64,000 bases of DNA from Triplophysa rosa (taxonomy: Eukaryota > Chordata > Actinopteri > Cypriniformes > Nemacheilidae). Within the stretch, counting starts at the first letter, position 1, and the number at the start of each line of letters is the position of its first letter. Made by a program: the position numbers and the translations under genes. The notes below the pieces were generated by a model, which did not search any database, was not told the DNA's origin, and saw nothing but the letters and a program-made list of their open reading frames with translations. The DNA lies in assembly GCF_024868665.1 (NCBI RefSeq), contig NC_079890.1:32192671-32256670 (forward strand), in the 5' to 3' direction. Shown in pieces: positions 1-12,870 of this stretch.

Positions 1-628
1 CTGAATCCGGTGCATCTAAAGTGAGTCCATTTTCAGAAAATCTTAAGAGAGGACTGAAGCAGTGTCGTTCCATTAGCCTTATCCTTACTGCCTGACTTTG
101 AAAGTGATATCTTGGTGTGTTTTATTGTTTAAATGGATACAAACATGATTGCATTTTCTCAAGTGACATGTTTTGAGTAGAGCATCACAACATTTGATTT
201 ATTTTGGTGCTAAACTCTGTTGTGTAAGCCCACTATAAAATTGCTTTATAGGATGAAGATGAACCTGAAAAAACTTCTGATGCTTCCCCCGATGGGGCAT
301 CTAAGCCTTCTTCTGAAACTTCTCCAAAACAATCCCCTAAAAAAACTGAGGTGAGGAATGCTGTGTCATTGTTTGTGCTTTGAGATGTTGATGGTGAGTG
401 CATGTTGTTTTTTTCCTCTGCCCCCAAAAGTTTTTGAGCTCAACAAAATATCAAGCCAGACAGCCTAAAAAAATATTTACTTGGATGTACTTTTGGTCAG
501 CACCTCAGAGCCTGCACATGCAGGCAAAAATATCCGCTTAAACATTGTTGGACCTCGTGTATAGGTATACTAACAACTGTTTCTCATTTTAGGCACCTGC
601 CCCTACAGCGGCCAAGAGCACAGAATGA
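1..628 (+). CDS. 3' end of an unidentified gene (last three coding exons, partial)
   Basis: Three phase-0 coding pieces can be read: 1-20 (ends at a GTGAGT donor), 252-350 (33 codons, preceded by a polypyrimidine-AG and followed by GTGAGG) and 593-628 (A-P-A-P-T-A-A-K-S-T-E then TGA). The joined tail is about 50 residues of Ser, Pro, Lys, Glu and Asp with a short internal echo ('SGASK' and 'DGASK'), so it is almost certainly disordered. I do not recognise the family; the tail is too low in complexity to assign. Its neighbour slc2a4 lies tail to tail with it. In mammals YBX2 sits beside SLC2A4, but nothing in these residues proves a Y-box protein. The upstream part is outside the window. Splice signals and matching phases make a real gene end likely. 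Confidence 0.55.
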
Positions 629-1640
629 TTTCTGTGACCTGGAAGGAATCATTTGACCCCAGCAAGAGGTGGGACTTCATGAGCTAAACTGGTGCTGTGT
701 TTTGAAAGTGGTATAGAGTTTCAGCCATCAAGCTACAACTGCTAAAACGCATCAGATGTTGTCTGCTGACCCCAAGCCAAATTAAGCAGAAGGCAATGTA
801 TTCTAAAAGGCTTTGTCCAATTTTTTATTTCAGTGTCGTTTAAAACATTTTATTGGTTTTAATTGGCCTTCATTTGTTTCCCAATTAATCAAACTGATTG
901 AAATGCCTTCGTTGTGTATCTGTTTGTTCTTGGGATGAATTAAGGCTCCTTTTTGATATTGTGATGAAAGTGTCCCAATTCACGGTTTCTGAATGTTTTA
1001 AAAGAATCATTTTGTTCTTGTCTCACCTATTACTTTCTGTTGCCTATCTCCCTTTCTTTCCCTTTCATGTTTCCCTTGTTCTACCTGTGTTGCTGTATAG
1101 GTTCCTGGGTGGGTTAGTTTGGGGGGTAAGACCTCGCTGTCTCATCAAACATTCAACCATTTGTCCAAACAACTTGCTCCTCACTTCTACATCCTTGTCT
1201 CTCCCCGCACCTGATTCTCCCCCTGTGGTATGGAACCTTCGTCTGTCGTGGAGCAAAAGAGGGCTGGTAGGGAAGGGAGGGTTGTGCTGATGCATATTTA
1301 GCCATTTAAAATAAAATTGCAAAAAAGAAACCTGCTCAAAAAGCCCCATTATATTTATAGTATTTCCCCGTTATAGTTTTGTTGTGTACTATGGGCAGTG
1401 AGCAGTCGAGAAAACATGACCAGTTTGGCTAATTTAAGTTCATCAATGAGAGGAAATGCTATCCAATACTGCACAGGCTCTTCTCTTACTTGTAATCAAA
1501 TACAAACGGGGAAAAAATACATCCAATCAAAAATTGTTCAAACTTTTGTCTTTTTTTTCCCTTTTATATGTACTTTTTTGATTGGGATTGTGCAATGTTA
1601 GTAAAGTGAGTAAATAAAGTATTTGCAAAGCCATTTGACT
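629..1640 (+). other. 3' UTR of the preceding gene
   Basis: Non-coding sequence follows the TGA at 626-628. An AATAAA at 1613-1618 is a good polyadenylation signal; an earlier AATAAAA lies near 1310. Short reading frames here (898-1290 and its reverse shadow) have no splice context or recognisable protein sequence and are taken as chance. Confidence 0.45.
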
Positions 1641-3002
1641 CTTAATCTTTTGAATGGATTCCGTATGTGATTGCATATTCTGGTTGACAGTATTTTGACC
1701 TAGATATTCACGTCAATAATTTGGCATCTTCAAACTTCAAGATTAGCATATCGTCACTGTCCTTCTGAAATGTCCAAATTTGCTGTTTTTCAGGAAATGG
1801 GACAAACACAACATAGTGTTATCAAAGTTGATGAGCACTTTTAATACTTTTTATTGGTTCGATATATGGCAAAAAATAAAAATCGCTAAATATGGAGATA
1901 CGAGGTTTTCAAAGGACAGCGGCGATATCCAGAACAAGCTAAATGTGTCTTTGATTGGATCACATTTTCTACAGTCAAACTGATGAAATTCTTTGAATTC
2001 TTTCAACAGCTGGTTTAATTCCGTCATATAAATAAACACATGTTAAAGATACACTGCTCACACACACCTCAGAACAACAAAGAACACAAACCAATACAAA
2101 TCACAAGAGTAAAAGTTCACCGGTTTTGTCATTTTTTCACTTGTCAAACGGCACACGCTTTAACACATTTCTAATCTTCTAGGAAATGGAGTGACTAAAT
2201 TTTGCTCTATATACATTTAACAGTTTCTTAAACCATGGAGTATTATACTCTCTTATAGATCTAATGCTGCCTTCACATGCTCTCGGAAATTTGATAATTC
2301 CCACTTCAACCCGGAAATAATTTATGGAACTGCTCTTTTAATGTTCGCAAATACTTGTAATGTTTTAATGCTACTAAATCATTAGGAACATTAATGTTCC
2401 TATATACTTTTAATGTTCATGAAATTAATACCTTACTTTCCGGTTTGAAGTGGGAATTATCGATTTCTGAGAGCACTTGACGGCAGCATAATTCTGTCTT
2501 TTTGTCCTTAAAATGTAATCTTAGCTTTGTGCAAAAACTATTAACCAAAGCATTTCATCCTTAAAACATTTGACAATTTGTAGTAGATGGTTTGTTTTTA
2601 ATGAATATGAGAGTGTCTCTGCTAAAGATATAATTATTCTGATAATGAAAAGCTCAAACTAAAATATTGTTGCTTTCCTTCCGAAACCTCAGATGTCCAA
2701 GCTTACTAATTTTAATGAAATGCAAAAAACATTGTGCTACTTATTGGCTTTGTGTCTTACAGAAACCTTTGTGCAGATAAAGTACAGGAATCCAAATCTC
2801 AAGTCTCTTGCTCCTTTTCAAACACCATTGCACTTTCTCCCAAGACCAGTAACCATCTTTCTCTCCATAATGGCCAATATCCAAACTCTTCTGAACGCGA
2901 ACTCTTCTCTTATTGGTATGCATCAATTTTCCTGTATCCTTTCTAAGGCCCCATGAAAGGTCAGTGCTGGCCCCCATCCACCATCTCCTTCACGCTCAGG
3001 CT
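1641..3002. other. intergenic / slc2a4 3' UTR region
   Basis: No gene seen apart from the probable 3' UTR of slc2a4, which reads leftward from 3002. It holds one inverted-repeat element (2271-2491, listed separately). Several short frames are AT-rich chance ORFs. Confidence 0.4.
2271..2491. repeat. fold-back MITE-like element
   Basis: Left arm starts 'ATGCTGCCTTCACATGCTCT' and right arm ends with its imperfect reverse complement ('..GAGAGCACTTGACGGCAGCAT'). Each arm is about 55 bp and includes a 'GATAATTCCCACTTCAA' / 'TTGAAGTGGGAATTATC' match. No coding capacity. The structure is that of a non-autonomous DNA element. Confidence 0.75.
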
Positions 3003-6000
3003 TCAGTTCTCTGTCCCATCAGATCCTAGGTAGTCCAACTCTGTATTGTGCTTCCCTTGTTCCATACCCAAATCCATGTCCATCATGTCTTGTGGATGGT
3101 GTTGGAAGGTGGCTGAGATCTGGTCAAAAGTCTTGCCTCGTGTCTCGGGAACCCGGAAGAACGTGAAGAGCAGAAAGAAGAGGAGGAACGTGGCAAAGAT
3201 GAGGAATACATACGGGCCACTTAAATTCTGCAGTAAAAATAGACCGTATTAAGTAAAATCGATTCAACATGAATAAACAATGAAACCATAAAATTAAATG
3301 CACTGTTTCCTTTGTACGTACAGCGACATACTGGAACCCCATGCCAATGATAAAGTTGGCTGTCCAATTGGAGCAGCCGGCCACTGCCATGGCTGCAGGT
3401 CTAGGTCCTTGTGAGAAGAGTTCAGCCACAAAGAACCATGGTATAGGTCCTGGACCCACTTCGAAGAAAGCTACGAAACCAAAAATGGCCATCATGCTAA
3501 TGTAGCTCATTGAAGGCACAGTCTCCTGTCAATGCACACAAAAATGCAAACATTAAACGTTGATAGTGAGAACATGGAAGACAAAGAGTATGTAAAGATA
3601 ATTATTAGTCAAATGTAACTTAAAAATATGTAATTTTTCTGAAGGAAACAACAGCTATGTTATCTTAGATGAAGTACTAAGTGTTGGGGTTTAGTTTTTG
3701 AAATTCAAAGAATATAGAATAATATAGTTTTAATAGGGCTACAAAGCAATAATTTAAACACAAATATGTCATCTTCCAAATTTAGGTCTAATCATTTCTC
3801 ATTGCATCCTCAAAAATAAGCACATACATTTCTTGATGTATACTTTAGTCTTTTGATTGTGAATATAAGAAAAAAATATGATGAAAAAGATGAAATAGAA
3901 ACTTTTAAGAAAAAAAAACAGTGTGTAATGTAAGTGATCCGTAATTTCCATTTGAAAACATTGTAGGACTGACCAGTAATGAGAGGGCAATTGTCATGAT
4001 GATGGCACAGATACACATTCCTGCAAGCCCTAGCATGTGCAGTGTCCGACGGCCCATCTTCTCCACCAGGAAAAGCTGTGGATTGGACAAGCAAGTGATA
4101 GGGAGGTCAGTAATTATTATCGTAAGTTAAATCCTTATCTTAATGTAGATACTGTTGGATTTTTGCTTCATGATGACATAAAATAGTTAAATAAATGAAT
4201 ATAATAAAAATCATGTTATCCGTTTTTACATACTGAGACCACAGTGAAGGCACAGTTGACAGCTCCAGCCCCTATGGTGGCATATACTGGACTCTCAACC
4301 CCAGCCTTCTTGAAGATGTCAGTAGAATAGTAGAAGATCTGAGAAATTCAAAACCGAAAACAAAGTATAAGTGAATATCATTGTTAAGGCACCTATAAGT
4401 TAAATCCCTAAACATTTTTACTGCTATAAACTAGAAGTGTATTAAAAGTTTCTATTTCCCATAATAGTGATAAATAATTACAGTGCTGAATTACCAGATT
4501 AAACATTTGGCAAAAACTTTTCTGACAAAGGTTTACAAGGTAGACTGATAACATTTCTATTCAATCATTTTTAGACCAGGAAAACGTAGTCGCTTAAAGC
4601 AATGGTTCACCTAAAAATGAAGATTCTGTTTTCAGAAAGATGTTTGGAAGAATGCTTGAAAACTGACTACCATAGTAGGAAAATTTGCTTTATAAAATGT
4701 ATTTGTTCTGTTGAACACAAAAGAAGATATTTTGAAGAATGTAGTACAGCAAACAGTTCTGGAACAGTTTTGACTACCATTGTCCTTTTTCCTACTAATG
4801 TAGTCAATGGTGGCCAATAACTGTTACAAACATTCTTCCAAATATCATTCTCTGTGTTCATCAAAACAAAGAAATTTAAACAGATTTGGAACAACTTGAG
4901 GGTAAATTAATGATGACTGAATTTTTATTTTTGGATGACCTGTCCCTTTAAGTCATGTGAGAAAGTTGCATTCCGTTTCCAATTCAAAGTAAAAGTCTCA
5001 TCTTCTTCTTTTACATTTAGCATCTTACAACATTTTCTCGGCTGAAAACTAAGTACAGTATACTGACAGCATTAATTCCAGACAGCTGCTGGGAGAGCTG
5101 TAGCAGGATGGAGATGATGATGGGCTGCCTGTAGAGAGGAGAGCGGAAGAGCTCAGCTATAGACACCTTCCTCTCCATGTCCATCCTCCTCTTCTCCTCC
5201 TTCATCTCAGCCAGGTGATCACTGACCTCCAGACGCCCAGTAAGACGCCGTACAGCTGAAAAAGGGAAACAAAAACAGCTTAAACTGTTTATTGATCTCT
5301 GTCTATGTTTGCTACTTATTAGGGCCAATTCCCAAATGTCAATGTGTTTATTAAAAGTTGGATTTATATTCATTGAGTTTCTTAGAAATACATACTAAAA
5401 AGGTATTTGTGGTTTGCCTGGGGTGTAATATGGAACGCTTGACATTTTTCTTGGTAGAACATGTTATAAAAGCTGCAGATGTTTAGCTAAAGGTTAACCA
5501 GTGCTACATTCTATTCCCTAGACAGTACTAGGGTTGCTTGTGCTTTAAAGTGTTAGTTTACCCAAAACTGAACTTTTGCTTCTTTGGAACATAAAATATA
5601 TACAGTATATTTTTCATAAAATGCACGTGAACTGAGACTGCCACACATACATATCATTTGTCTTCCACAGAAGAAAAAAGTCACACAGGTTGTAACTTGT
5701 GTTACATTACAGCGTAAAGTAAATGATAATATTTCAATGTTTTGACATCCCAGAACCTTACCACTCTTTGCATGGTGCTCCTGGCAACGGACTATATAGA
5801 GGAATCGTGGGCTCTCAGGGCAGAAAGGCAACAGTGCCATCTGTAGGACTGTAGGGAGCACGGTAATGCCCAAGAGCACAGGCCACAATTTCTCACTGCC
5901 TAACAGAGACTCAAGACCTAAGATCTGCAGAGAAATAGGTAAAACAGTAAACATAGTAGCAAATCCAATGATAGACGCTAGTTATTGATGAAGGTGAACA

Positions 6001-9000
6001 TTTAAACATGAATATAGTGTACCTGTGCGATGAGAATGCCTGTGACAATGGCTAGCTGGTGCAGTGTGCCCAGAGCTCCTCTCAGACTGGTAGGGGCAAT
6101 TTCACCCACATACATGGGCACCAATCCTGAGGCTAAACCTAGTGAGAAAATACAGTAGGGTGTGTTGGGTTAACATGATCTTTATAGTGTTGCAATAAAG
6201 CTGCATTGCATAACACAACATTTTCTGGTAGTCAAATTTAGCAGGACATAATGTGACAAACTACACTTCTAATTACTTTAGGACACCTATGTGAACTATA
6301 CTTCATAACCACTGACGTTGACCTTGTGACCATGATGGTTAAAACAGCTAGGAAAAGCAGCTCTGAGAAACAGTCTTACATCATTTGTTTGCAGATACTT
6401 ACTGTATGTAAATGTTATTTTTTTGTAAATGCTCAAAAGTAAAAGAAATACAAAGTGAGAACTGAGAAGAACGTCAAATAATAATATTTTCAAAGATGAT
6501 GTAAAAAATGCTTTAATGTCCCCTTTAAATAGTGACATTTTAGATACTCAGTGTCTTTAAAGAAAGTTCACCCCAAAATAAAAATTCTGTCATTATTTAC
6601 TTACCCTCAAGTTGTTCCAAATCTGTATCGATTTAGTTGTTTGGATGAACACAGAGAAAGATATTTGGAAGAATGCTTGTTTTTGGAAGAACTACCATAG
6701 TACATTTCTTTGTTCTGTTGAACACAAAAGAAGATCTTTTGAAGAAAGCAAACCGTTCTGGGGAACTTTTGACTACCCTTGTCATTTTTCCTACTATGGT
6801 AGTCAATGGTGGCCAAGAACTGTTTGGTTACAAGCATTCTTCCAAATATCTCCCAAATAATATCTTCCAAACAACTCAAGAGTGTCAGTTTTTTTGGGGG
6901 GGATGCACTGTTCATTTAAGAAACATTGACGTTTAAGATAGGAAGGCTGAAATCTTACCACAATATGCTCCAATGGTGAAGCGTCCTAAAATCGTCATCT
7001 CAAATGATCGGCAGATTTTGGACATCCCCATCAAGCCTCCACCGATAAATGCAAGCAGGTTATTGATAAGCATTGCTTTTCTCCTATCATATTAAACAGA
7101 ATATAAAATTTAATAATTACCAACAGTTTCAGACATAATATGTTCACCAGTCATACAACATTTCATCTACACAAGTCATCTACATTTTCGTGTTTCACAA
7201 TTGTTGACTGACTGACAAAGACTGACAATAGAACATTTCTCAACTACTATAATGATTCAAGTTTGACATCCATTGTCCTGACAATATATTTCATAATAAG
7301 TTATGTAGGCTAGGACTTGTGTGCAACCTTTCTTTTTGTATTTAGAAGACACTATCCAAAGTGCAGTAAGTATTAGTTTGTGTATCCAATGGGAATCAGA
7401 CTCATGGCCTTGCCTTTACTAGTTACAGGAATCCTTACTGGAATGTTCTGAAGCCCAGTTTTACCCAATGACAAAGGACGTGATCATGACCTTAACTGAC
7501 CATGAAACCTTAAGGGCAGGTTAACCTATACACAGCTGTTACAACCTGTTGCCACTGGAGAGCCATTAAGATCCCTTATCACTAAAAAGCATAGTTGTGG
7601 AAAAGTTTTGAAAGTCACTCTGGATAAATATCAGACAAATAATAACTACATCAAAATAAATTAATCTAAACAACAATCCATACTGTGCAGTGTTTTACCA
7701 TTTTCCAACTCACTCTCCTATTAGTTTGTTCCATTATTTTGACATTGCTCTTCTCTACCAATACTCACCTGCCAAAAAACTCTGAGACGATTCCCACAGA
7801 GAAGGACGACAACATGCCCCCAATGGAGAAGATGGCCACTGAGAGTGACCACAGAGATGTCAGTGTTTGTGGAGGGATCGGTTCTGAGTATCTTTCCATC
7901 CATGTTGAGTTATACTCCTGCTCAATGATCTGAGGTGACAGCAAGGTGATGAGACATTATGACTCAAAATAGTCTTGTATGATACAGTTAAACTGTTTGC
8001 ATGTCTTTAGATTAATATGCCACATCAACATGTTATGCGTTTAATTTAAAATTTAGACACAGTTAGGCCTAGTCTATAGTGTCTTTTTAGACCAAACATC
8101 CACACACATATAATAAAACCTGAAAGACCTACAATGGTTGCCATGAGGTAGACAGTTAAGTAAATATATCAAGTAACCTGGATCAAGATTTGTGAAAGAA
8201 AACTAAATCTGGTTTAGATTAAAGAGTACAGAAAACATTGGCATACATTTAAGATTGTATGCTCGTGTGTGTGTGTTAATGTAAAAATAATTCATAGTTG
8301 TGAAAGTGCCTTTGAAAAAACTCCCCGACCATCTTTAAGAGTAATATATAGTTTAAAAAAAAAGGATTTTATATTCAGGTGACCTTAAGAACAAAGTGAT
8401 TCCTAAATTCTGACCTTTAAGTAGATGAAACAATAACACAGGCATTAGCTGCGAGTTATTCTGGGCCCATCTGTGGAAATGTCACATCTAATATATCTCT
8501 CTCACGTATACTCTCAGAGCATGAGCTAGAATTAGATGTATGTGGTTTACTGTACATCATAAGAACAGACCTTTTATAACACCATTGTTTTCACACTAAA
8601 GCAGCTTATAATGATGCACTTTGGAGATGTGGACATGAATTAGTTTATGAATTAGGAAATTTATATATAAAAGCTCTGTTTTATCTTTTCTGGATTTACA
8701 GAGAAATTAATATATAAGCAATTATATAAAATAACTGGGGGATGTGAAGAGAACATGTTACTGTATGACATTTCTAATAGTGTTTTTTCCATTTCACAAG
8801 GTCTGGACTCCTGATGAGTTATTTAGTTGTGTCTCTTACCATAGAAGACAAAAAAGGAAAAAGGCTTTAAAGTGATAGTTCACCCAAATATTTAAATCCT
8901 ATCACCATTTACTCACACTCTTGTCATTTCAAACCGGAATGACTTTCTTTCTTCCGCAGAACACAAAAGAAGATATTTTGAAGAATGTTGATAATTAGGC

Positions 9001-10555
9001 CCCTCTCTTGTGTCTATACAATATAAGTGAATGGGGGCCAGTGCTGCTCAACTTTTTTTTAAATATCTTCTTTTGTGTTTTGCGGAAGAAAGAAAGTCAC
9101 AAAGGTTTGAAACGACAAGAGGGTGAGTAAATGATGATAGAATTTTTATTTTGGGGTGAACTATCACTTTAAATGATTTATCTAAGTAAACTTCTTTGCT
9201 TTAGCTGTATAATAGTATGCTTAAAATGTATATGAAAGGTTTGTTGTCATCCTTTTTTTTATGACTAAACAGATTTAATCAGTTTTTTTTTATCTTACCT
9301 TCTGAGGAGCATTGATCACTCCAATGTTGTAGCCAAACTGAAGGGAACCCAGTGCAGCTGTAAACACTGATAGCGCGAGAGTTCCAGTTATTCTCTGCAG
9401 GACACACACATCAATGTTTACACTTGCAACATCACATGTCTGTTGAAGCAGGGAGATTTTTAATATATTCAAAACATTAACAATTATCAGTATATCATGC
9501 AATTTATTATAGCAAAGAAGTTCAGTCTGCCGCTCATTTATGTATAATGTTTCAGTCTTGTCTTTGTGCTTCATGCGACATTTGCAGTGTGAACTTTTGA
9601 ATTAGCAGACACCTGTCTTTTCACTGACTGACAGGAGCGTGGGAAGAACCCGGAATCTTGTACTGTTTATATCTGCTGACTAACCACGAGAGATTCAAAA
9701 TGTGCCTCTCTAACCAATGAGACTTTCTTTATCATATGACACTGGAAATAATATCTATATTGGCACTAACTTATTTTCAAATGATAGCCTTCAGAAGTTC
9801 TTTAAAACATTAAAATGTGGTTTAAGAAATACATTTGATTGCTTAAACAAACACAGCTTGTGTAAATGAAGACAATATACACTAAGTTAAAATATTTGCT
9901 GTTAATTATATTTAGTTTTAACAGTTCATTACAGAAATATTTATAAACGGAAAATATTGAAGTATCATCCCATTTTAACATTATTACAGTTCTGTGGCTT
10001 TTGTTGCGTTATGACCCTATTGTGTTGCATTTGGGCTAAGTTGTGTTTTGTAATGATACAATAAAACAATGTCACGAGAGATTGTGTTCATTGATTTCAG
10101 GTGTACATTTTGATCAGATTTCATGCAAAGTGATCATTAAAATATTGTTTATATATGTGATTTTTAGACATGCCGGCATAACAAGTGGCCTTTTTAGTGT
10201 TGTGATGAGAGGGTTTCTTTTTTTCAAAAGAATGTATGATGCAACTTCTGGGTTATTTAAAGGTAAACATTTGACCTTGGAGCTTGTGTCTATTTACATA
10301 TTTTTGTGTGCAATGGTGACATTATTATTTCAGTCTCACATTATAGACTGCAATCTTCAAGAGCAACTTGTACAATGTACAAGTTGCATAGAAAAATAGA
10401 ATTACACTAGTATATGAACAAGCTCTTTATGCTTTAATTGCGGTAAGCTTATATGATTTTATTAAAATACACTTTGATATTATAAGCATATATTACATAG
10501 CATCATAATCTTTTGTCATTACCTCCCCTCCTAACTGCTGAAACCCAGCCGGCAT
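3003..10555 (-). CDS. slc2a4: solute carrier family 2 member 4 (GLUT4), complete, 11 coding exons
   Basis: Facilitative glucose transporter of insulin-responsive muscle and fat; 12-helix major-facilitator protein that cycles between storage vesicles and the plasma membrane. Coding exons in gene order: 10523-10555, 9299-9394, 7769-7929, 6959-7083, 6023-6138, 5762-5924, 5068-5255, 4234-4338, 3974-4075, 3322-3525, 3003-3227; 1518 nt, 505 aa (human 509). Internal exon sizes 96, 161, 125, 116, 163, 188, 105, 102 and 204 follow the class I GLUT pattern. Visible: N-terminal FQQL internalisation motif, N-glycosylation sequon in the first outer loop (YNSTW), [30 protein letters not shown] and VPETRG. 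The C-terminus [13 protein letters not shown] matches the GLUT4 tail (TELEYLG), separating it from GLUT1-3. The start codon is set by [10 protein letters not shown]. The dileucine position of the tail reads MM, and the N-terminus is 7 residues shorter than human. Tail to tail with the gene at 1-628, head to head with tp53. Confidence 0.95.
4594..4952. repeat. palindromic fold-back MITE, copy 1 (slc2a4 intron)
   Basis: Ends are 'TTAAAGCAATGGTTCACC' and 'GGATGACCTGTCCCTTTAA'. Interior arms carry 'GAACACAAAAGAAGATATTTTGAAGAATG' type sequence and its inverse around a 'CTACCAT' centre. Same family as the elements at 6556, 8865, 39566, 43376, 50098 and 60957. Confidence 0.8.
6556..6919. repeat. palindromic fold-back MITE, copy 2 (slc2a4 intron)
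   Basis: Starts 'TTTAAAGAAAGTTCACCCC', contains 'TACTTACCCTCAAGTTGTTCC' and inverted 'GAAGAATGCTTG' / 'CAAGCATTCTTCC' arms, ends near 'TGTTCATTTAAG'. The frames read through it on both strands are by-products of the palindrome, not genes. Confidence 0.8.
8865..9174. repeat. palindromic fold-back MITE, copy 3 (slc2a4 intron)
   Basis: A nearly perfect copy: left end 'CTTTAAAGTGATAGTTCACC', right end 'GGTGAACTATCACTTTAAA', with the arms 'GAAGATATTTTGAAGAATG' and 'AAATATCTTCTTTTGTGTT' around a spacer near 9000-9050. It is the most intact copy in the window and gives the family's structure most clearly. Confidence 0.85.
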
Positions 10556-11180
10556 GACGCTGAGTCCTTGGTTCTGCCTCACACCAGCGCGTGTATAGTT
10601 CAAAAGATAATATTCCAAGATAACCGGTTTGGAAATCGATTTGGTCCTTTTAACAGAAATGTTAGAAAATAAAGTAAAACAAAAAACCAAAGCCCCTGGC
10701 ACGTTCTGTAGTTGGCCTTTCCCTGTAACTCCAGTATCTAAAATTTCCTCTATGACACAGTAGGTTTGAAGAGGAGGACATCAGAACACATGCTCGCTCA
10801 CTCTTGGCCAGCAGTGATTTTTGAAGTTTGGGCTGAGGCAGATGGGAGGGGTTTAGATCTACGCGAACGGAGTCGCAAGACTGGTTGTTTCCATTAGGTC
10901 CAGTCCTACAAGGTTGGTATGCACACAATTTTCTTGACCTTATGTGTCATTGCATTAAAGGGGTCTGTATAAGAAATAATGGCCTTAATGTTTTGAGTTT
11001 TTCTTTGCATAGACCGATAGATAATACAAATTAAACGTTATAGTGGAGAAAACAGACACTATTCACAAACATTTAATTTAAAAGGAAAAACATGGAGTTT
11101 TGTATATTCTCACTTAGGGGCTGAAAGTATTATTAGAGCATATGTTTTTGTTTTTGGAGCATGTGATTTTCACAACATCA

Positions 11181-11321
11181 TTTATGCATTTGGCAGACGC
11201 TTTTATCCAAAGCGACTTACATTGCATTATACTACACATTTGTTTCTAAATATGTGCAATCCCGTACCCATGACCTTGTCGTTGCTAACGCCATGCTCTT
11301 ACCACTGAGCTACAGGAAAGC
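11181..11321 (-). repeat. tRNA-derived SINE
   Basis: Read on the minus strand it begins with a tRNA-like head (pol III A box 'TGTAGCTCAGTGGTAAGAGC', then a B-box-like 'GGTCATGGGTACGGG') and ends with the tail 'GTAAGTCGCTTTGGATAAAAGCGTCTGCCAAATGC'. The same tail occurs at 33140, 38095, 39470, 41355, 42935 and 63510. Confidence 0.8.
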
Positions 11322-12870
11322 ATAGCAGTTACACATCTGGGACAAGCATTGCAGATGCACACTGACAGTTTATCTAAGAGTGTGTAACTTGGCCAACCTA
11401 GTCTCCATTGTCCAGCTTTTCATAGCACATGTATCCCCTACTATTTTAGAACACATGCCTGCTGGGTCACAAACTCTGCCTATACCCCTCTGCAATTCAT
11501 TCCTATGTCACACCAAAAGAATCCCTCCCGGCAACAGGTGGTCCTCAATTGTGGACTGTACCACTTATATCTTTACGCGTGTGACTCTTTTTTCAAGCTG
11601 AGATTTGCGAGCAGGGGGTAACGGGTCTCATCCGCGCTGCGACACAGAAGCAGTCACCGACGCAATGGAAAAATGTCTGCTGACTTTCTCTCTGTTTATT
11701 AGCCCTGCCTTGCTGCCCAAAATACACACCCCCAGCAGGTTAACACGCCCCCGGCTCGCACCACCTTCTTTCACTCCCTTGTTCTCAGTTTACTCCCTCT
11801 GATATTCTTGGTTTATAAAGAGCGGGTGAACCCGACACCTGTCAGCTGAACTAAGGGCCCCAGCCAGAGTCATGTGCGCCTCACTCACTAAACCCAAAGA
11901 AACAAGATCCATTGAAGGTGTTCTCATAATGCAGATTCTGTGACCAGTAGACATTAGATGTTGAAATTATGTATTTTTTATTATATTGCAATATAATGTG
12001 GTTCTCTTGCAGAAATGGTTTCAATTAATCGAAGTATCCAACGTCTCTTTTTTAGATGTGTATTAATAGGTAGGTTAATTGAAAGATCATTGGATCAAAA
12101 GAGTGAGGCGGACATCTAATAGTCAAACAGATGTCATCCGAGTCAGATGATGTAATTGCTTTAACCAATTAAAAAAAATAATATGAACCGTATTTCTTAA
12201 ATGCAATAATATTACTCTTCAGAAACAACACTTTAGAATCAAGGCAAAATTTCAGTCAGATATACAGAATTGCAATGAAATACAGAATAGACCCACATTA
12301 GCACATCAGAATGCTTAGCCTATAGGCTATTCAATATACATTTTGATAATACATATTAATTTGTAATAAAACATATATGCTACAGCATAAAAATGATGCC
12401 ATGATTTTTTCTTTATAGGATCTGCAGTGACGTAAAGCAGATTTTAAACATTATAGCCTATCAGTCGTTGGGAGATTCTGAGATTTTTTCAAGTATATAT
12501 GCCAAGTATAGGCTACAAGAGGTATAAATATGAATTATATAAAAACAGCAGATGAAAGGATGCCATAATCTACAGAACACAGCTGGAGGAATTGTGGAAC
12601 TCATTGCAAATGTTTAGCTATCAAAGAAGCTTGGATGACTGTTGACCTCCAAATATTGTAATGTTAAGTTAACAAAATCTAATATCACTTTCGTTTAACG
12701 ATAGTCTTTACATATCACTTGCAGTGACACAAAGCGTTTAATGTTTCCACAAACTGTCATTTTAAGACAAAACTGCTTTATTGTTTTGATCGTAAATTCA
12801 AATAATGCGCCTCCGCTATGTCACGTGATCGTGCACACGTGACCGCCCTACTCTTTCGTTCTTGCGAATG

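Noticed and set aside
1..628. Assignment of the first gene to YBX2 by synteny
   Set aside because: The visible tail is low-complexity and does not match any Y-box tail I can recall; synteny alone is weak.
898..1349. Overlapping frames on both strands (130 and 94 codons)
   Set aside because: Located in the 3' UTR of the first gene, with no splice context and no recognisable domain.
6607..6936. Frames of 82-102 codons on both strands
   Set aside because: They are translations of a palindromic MITE inside slc2a4, which mirrors itself on both strands.
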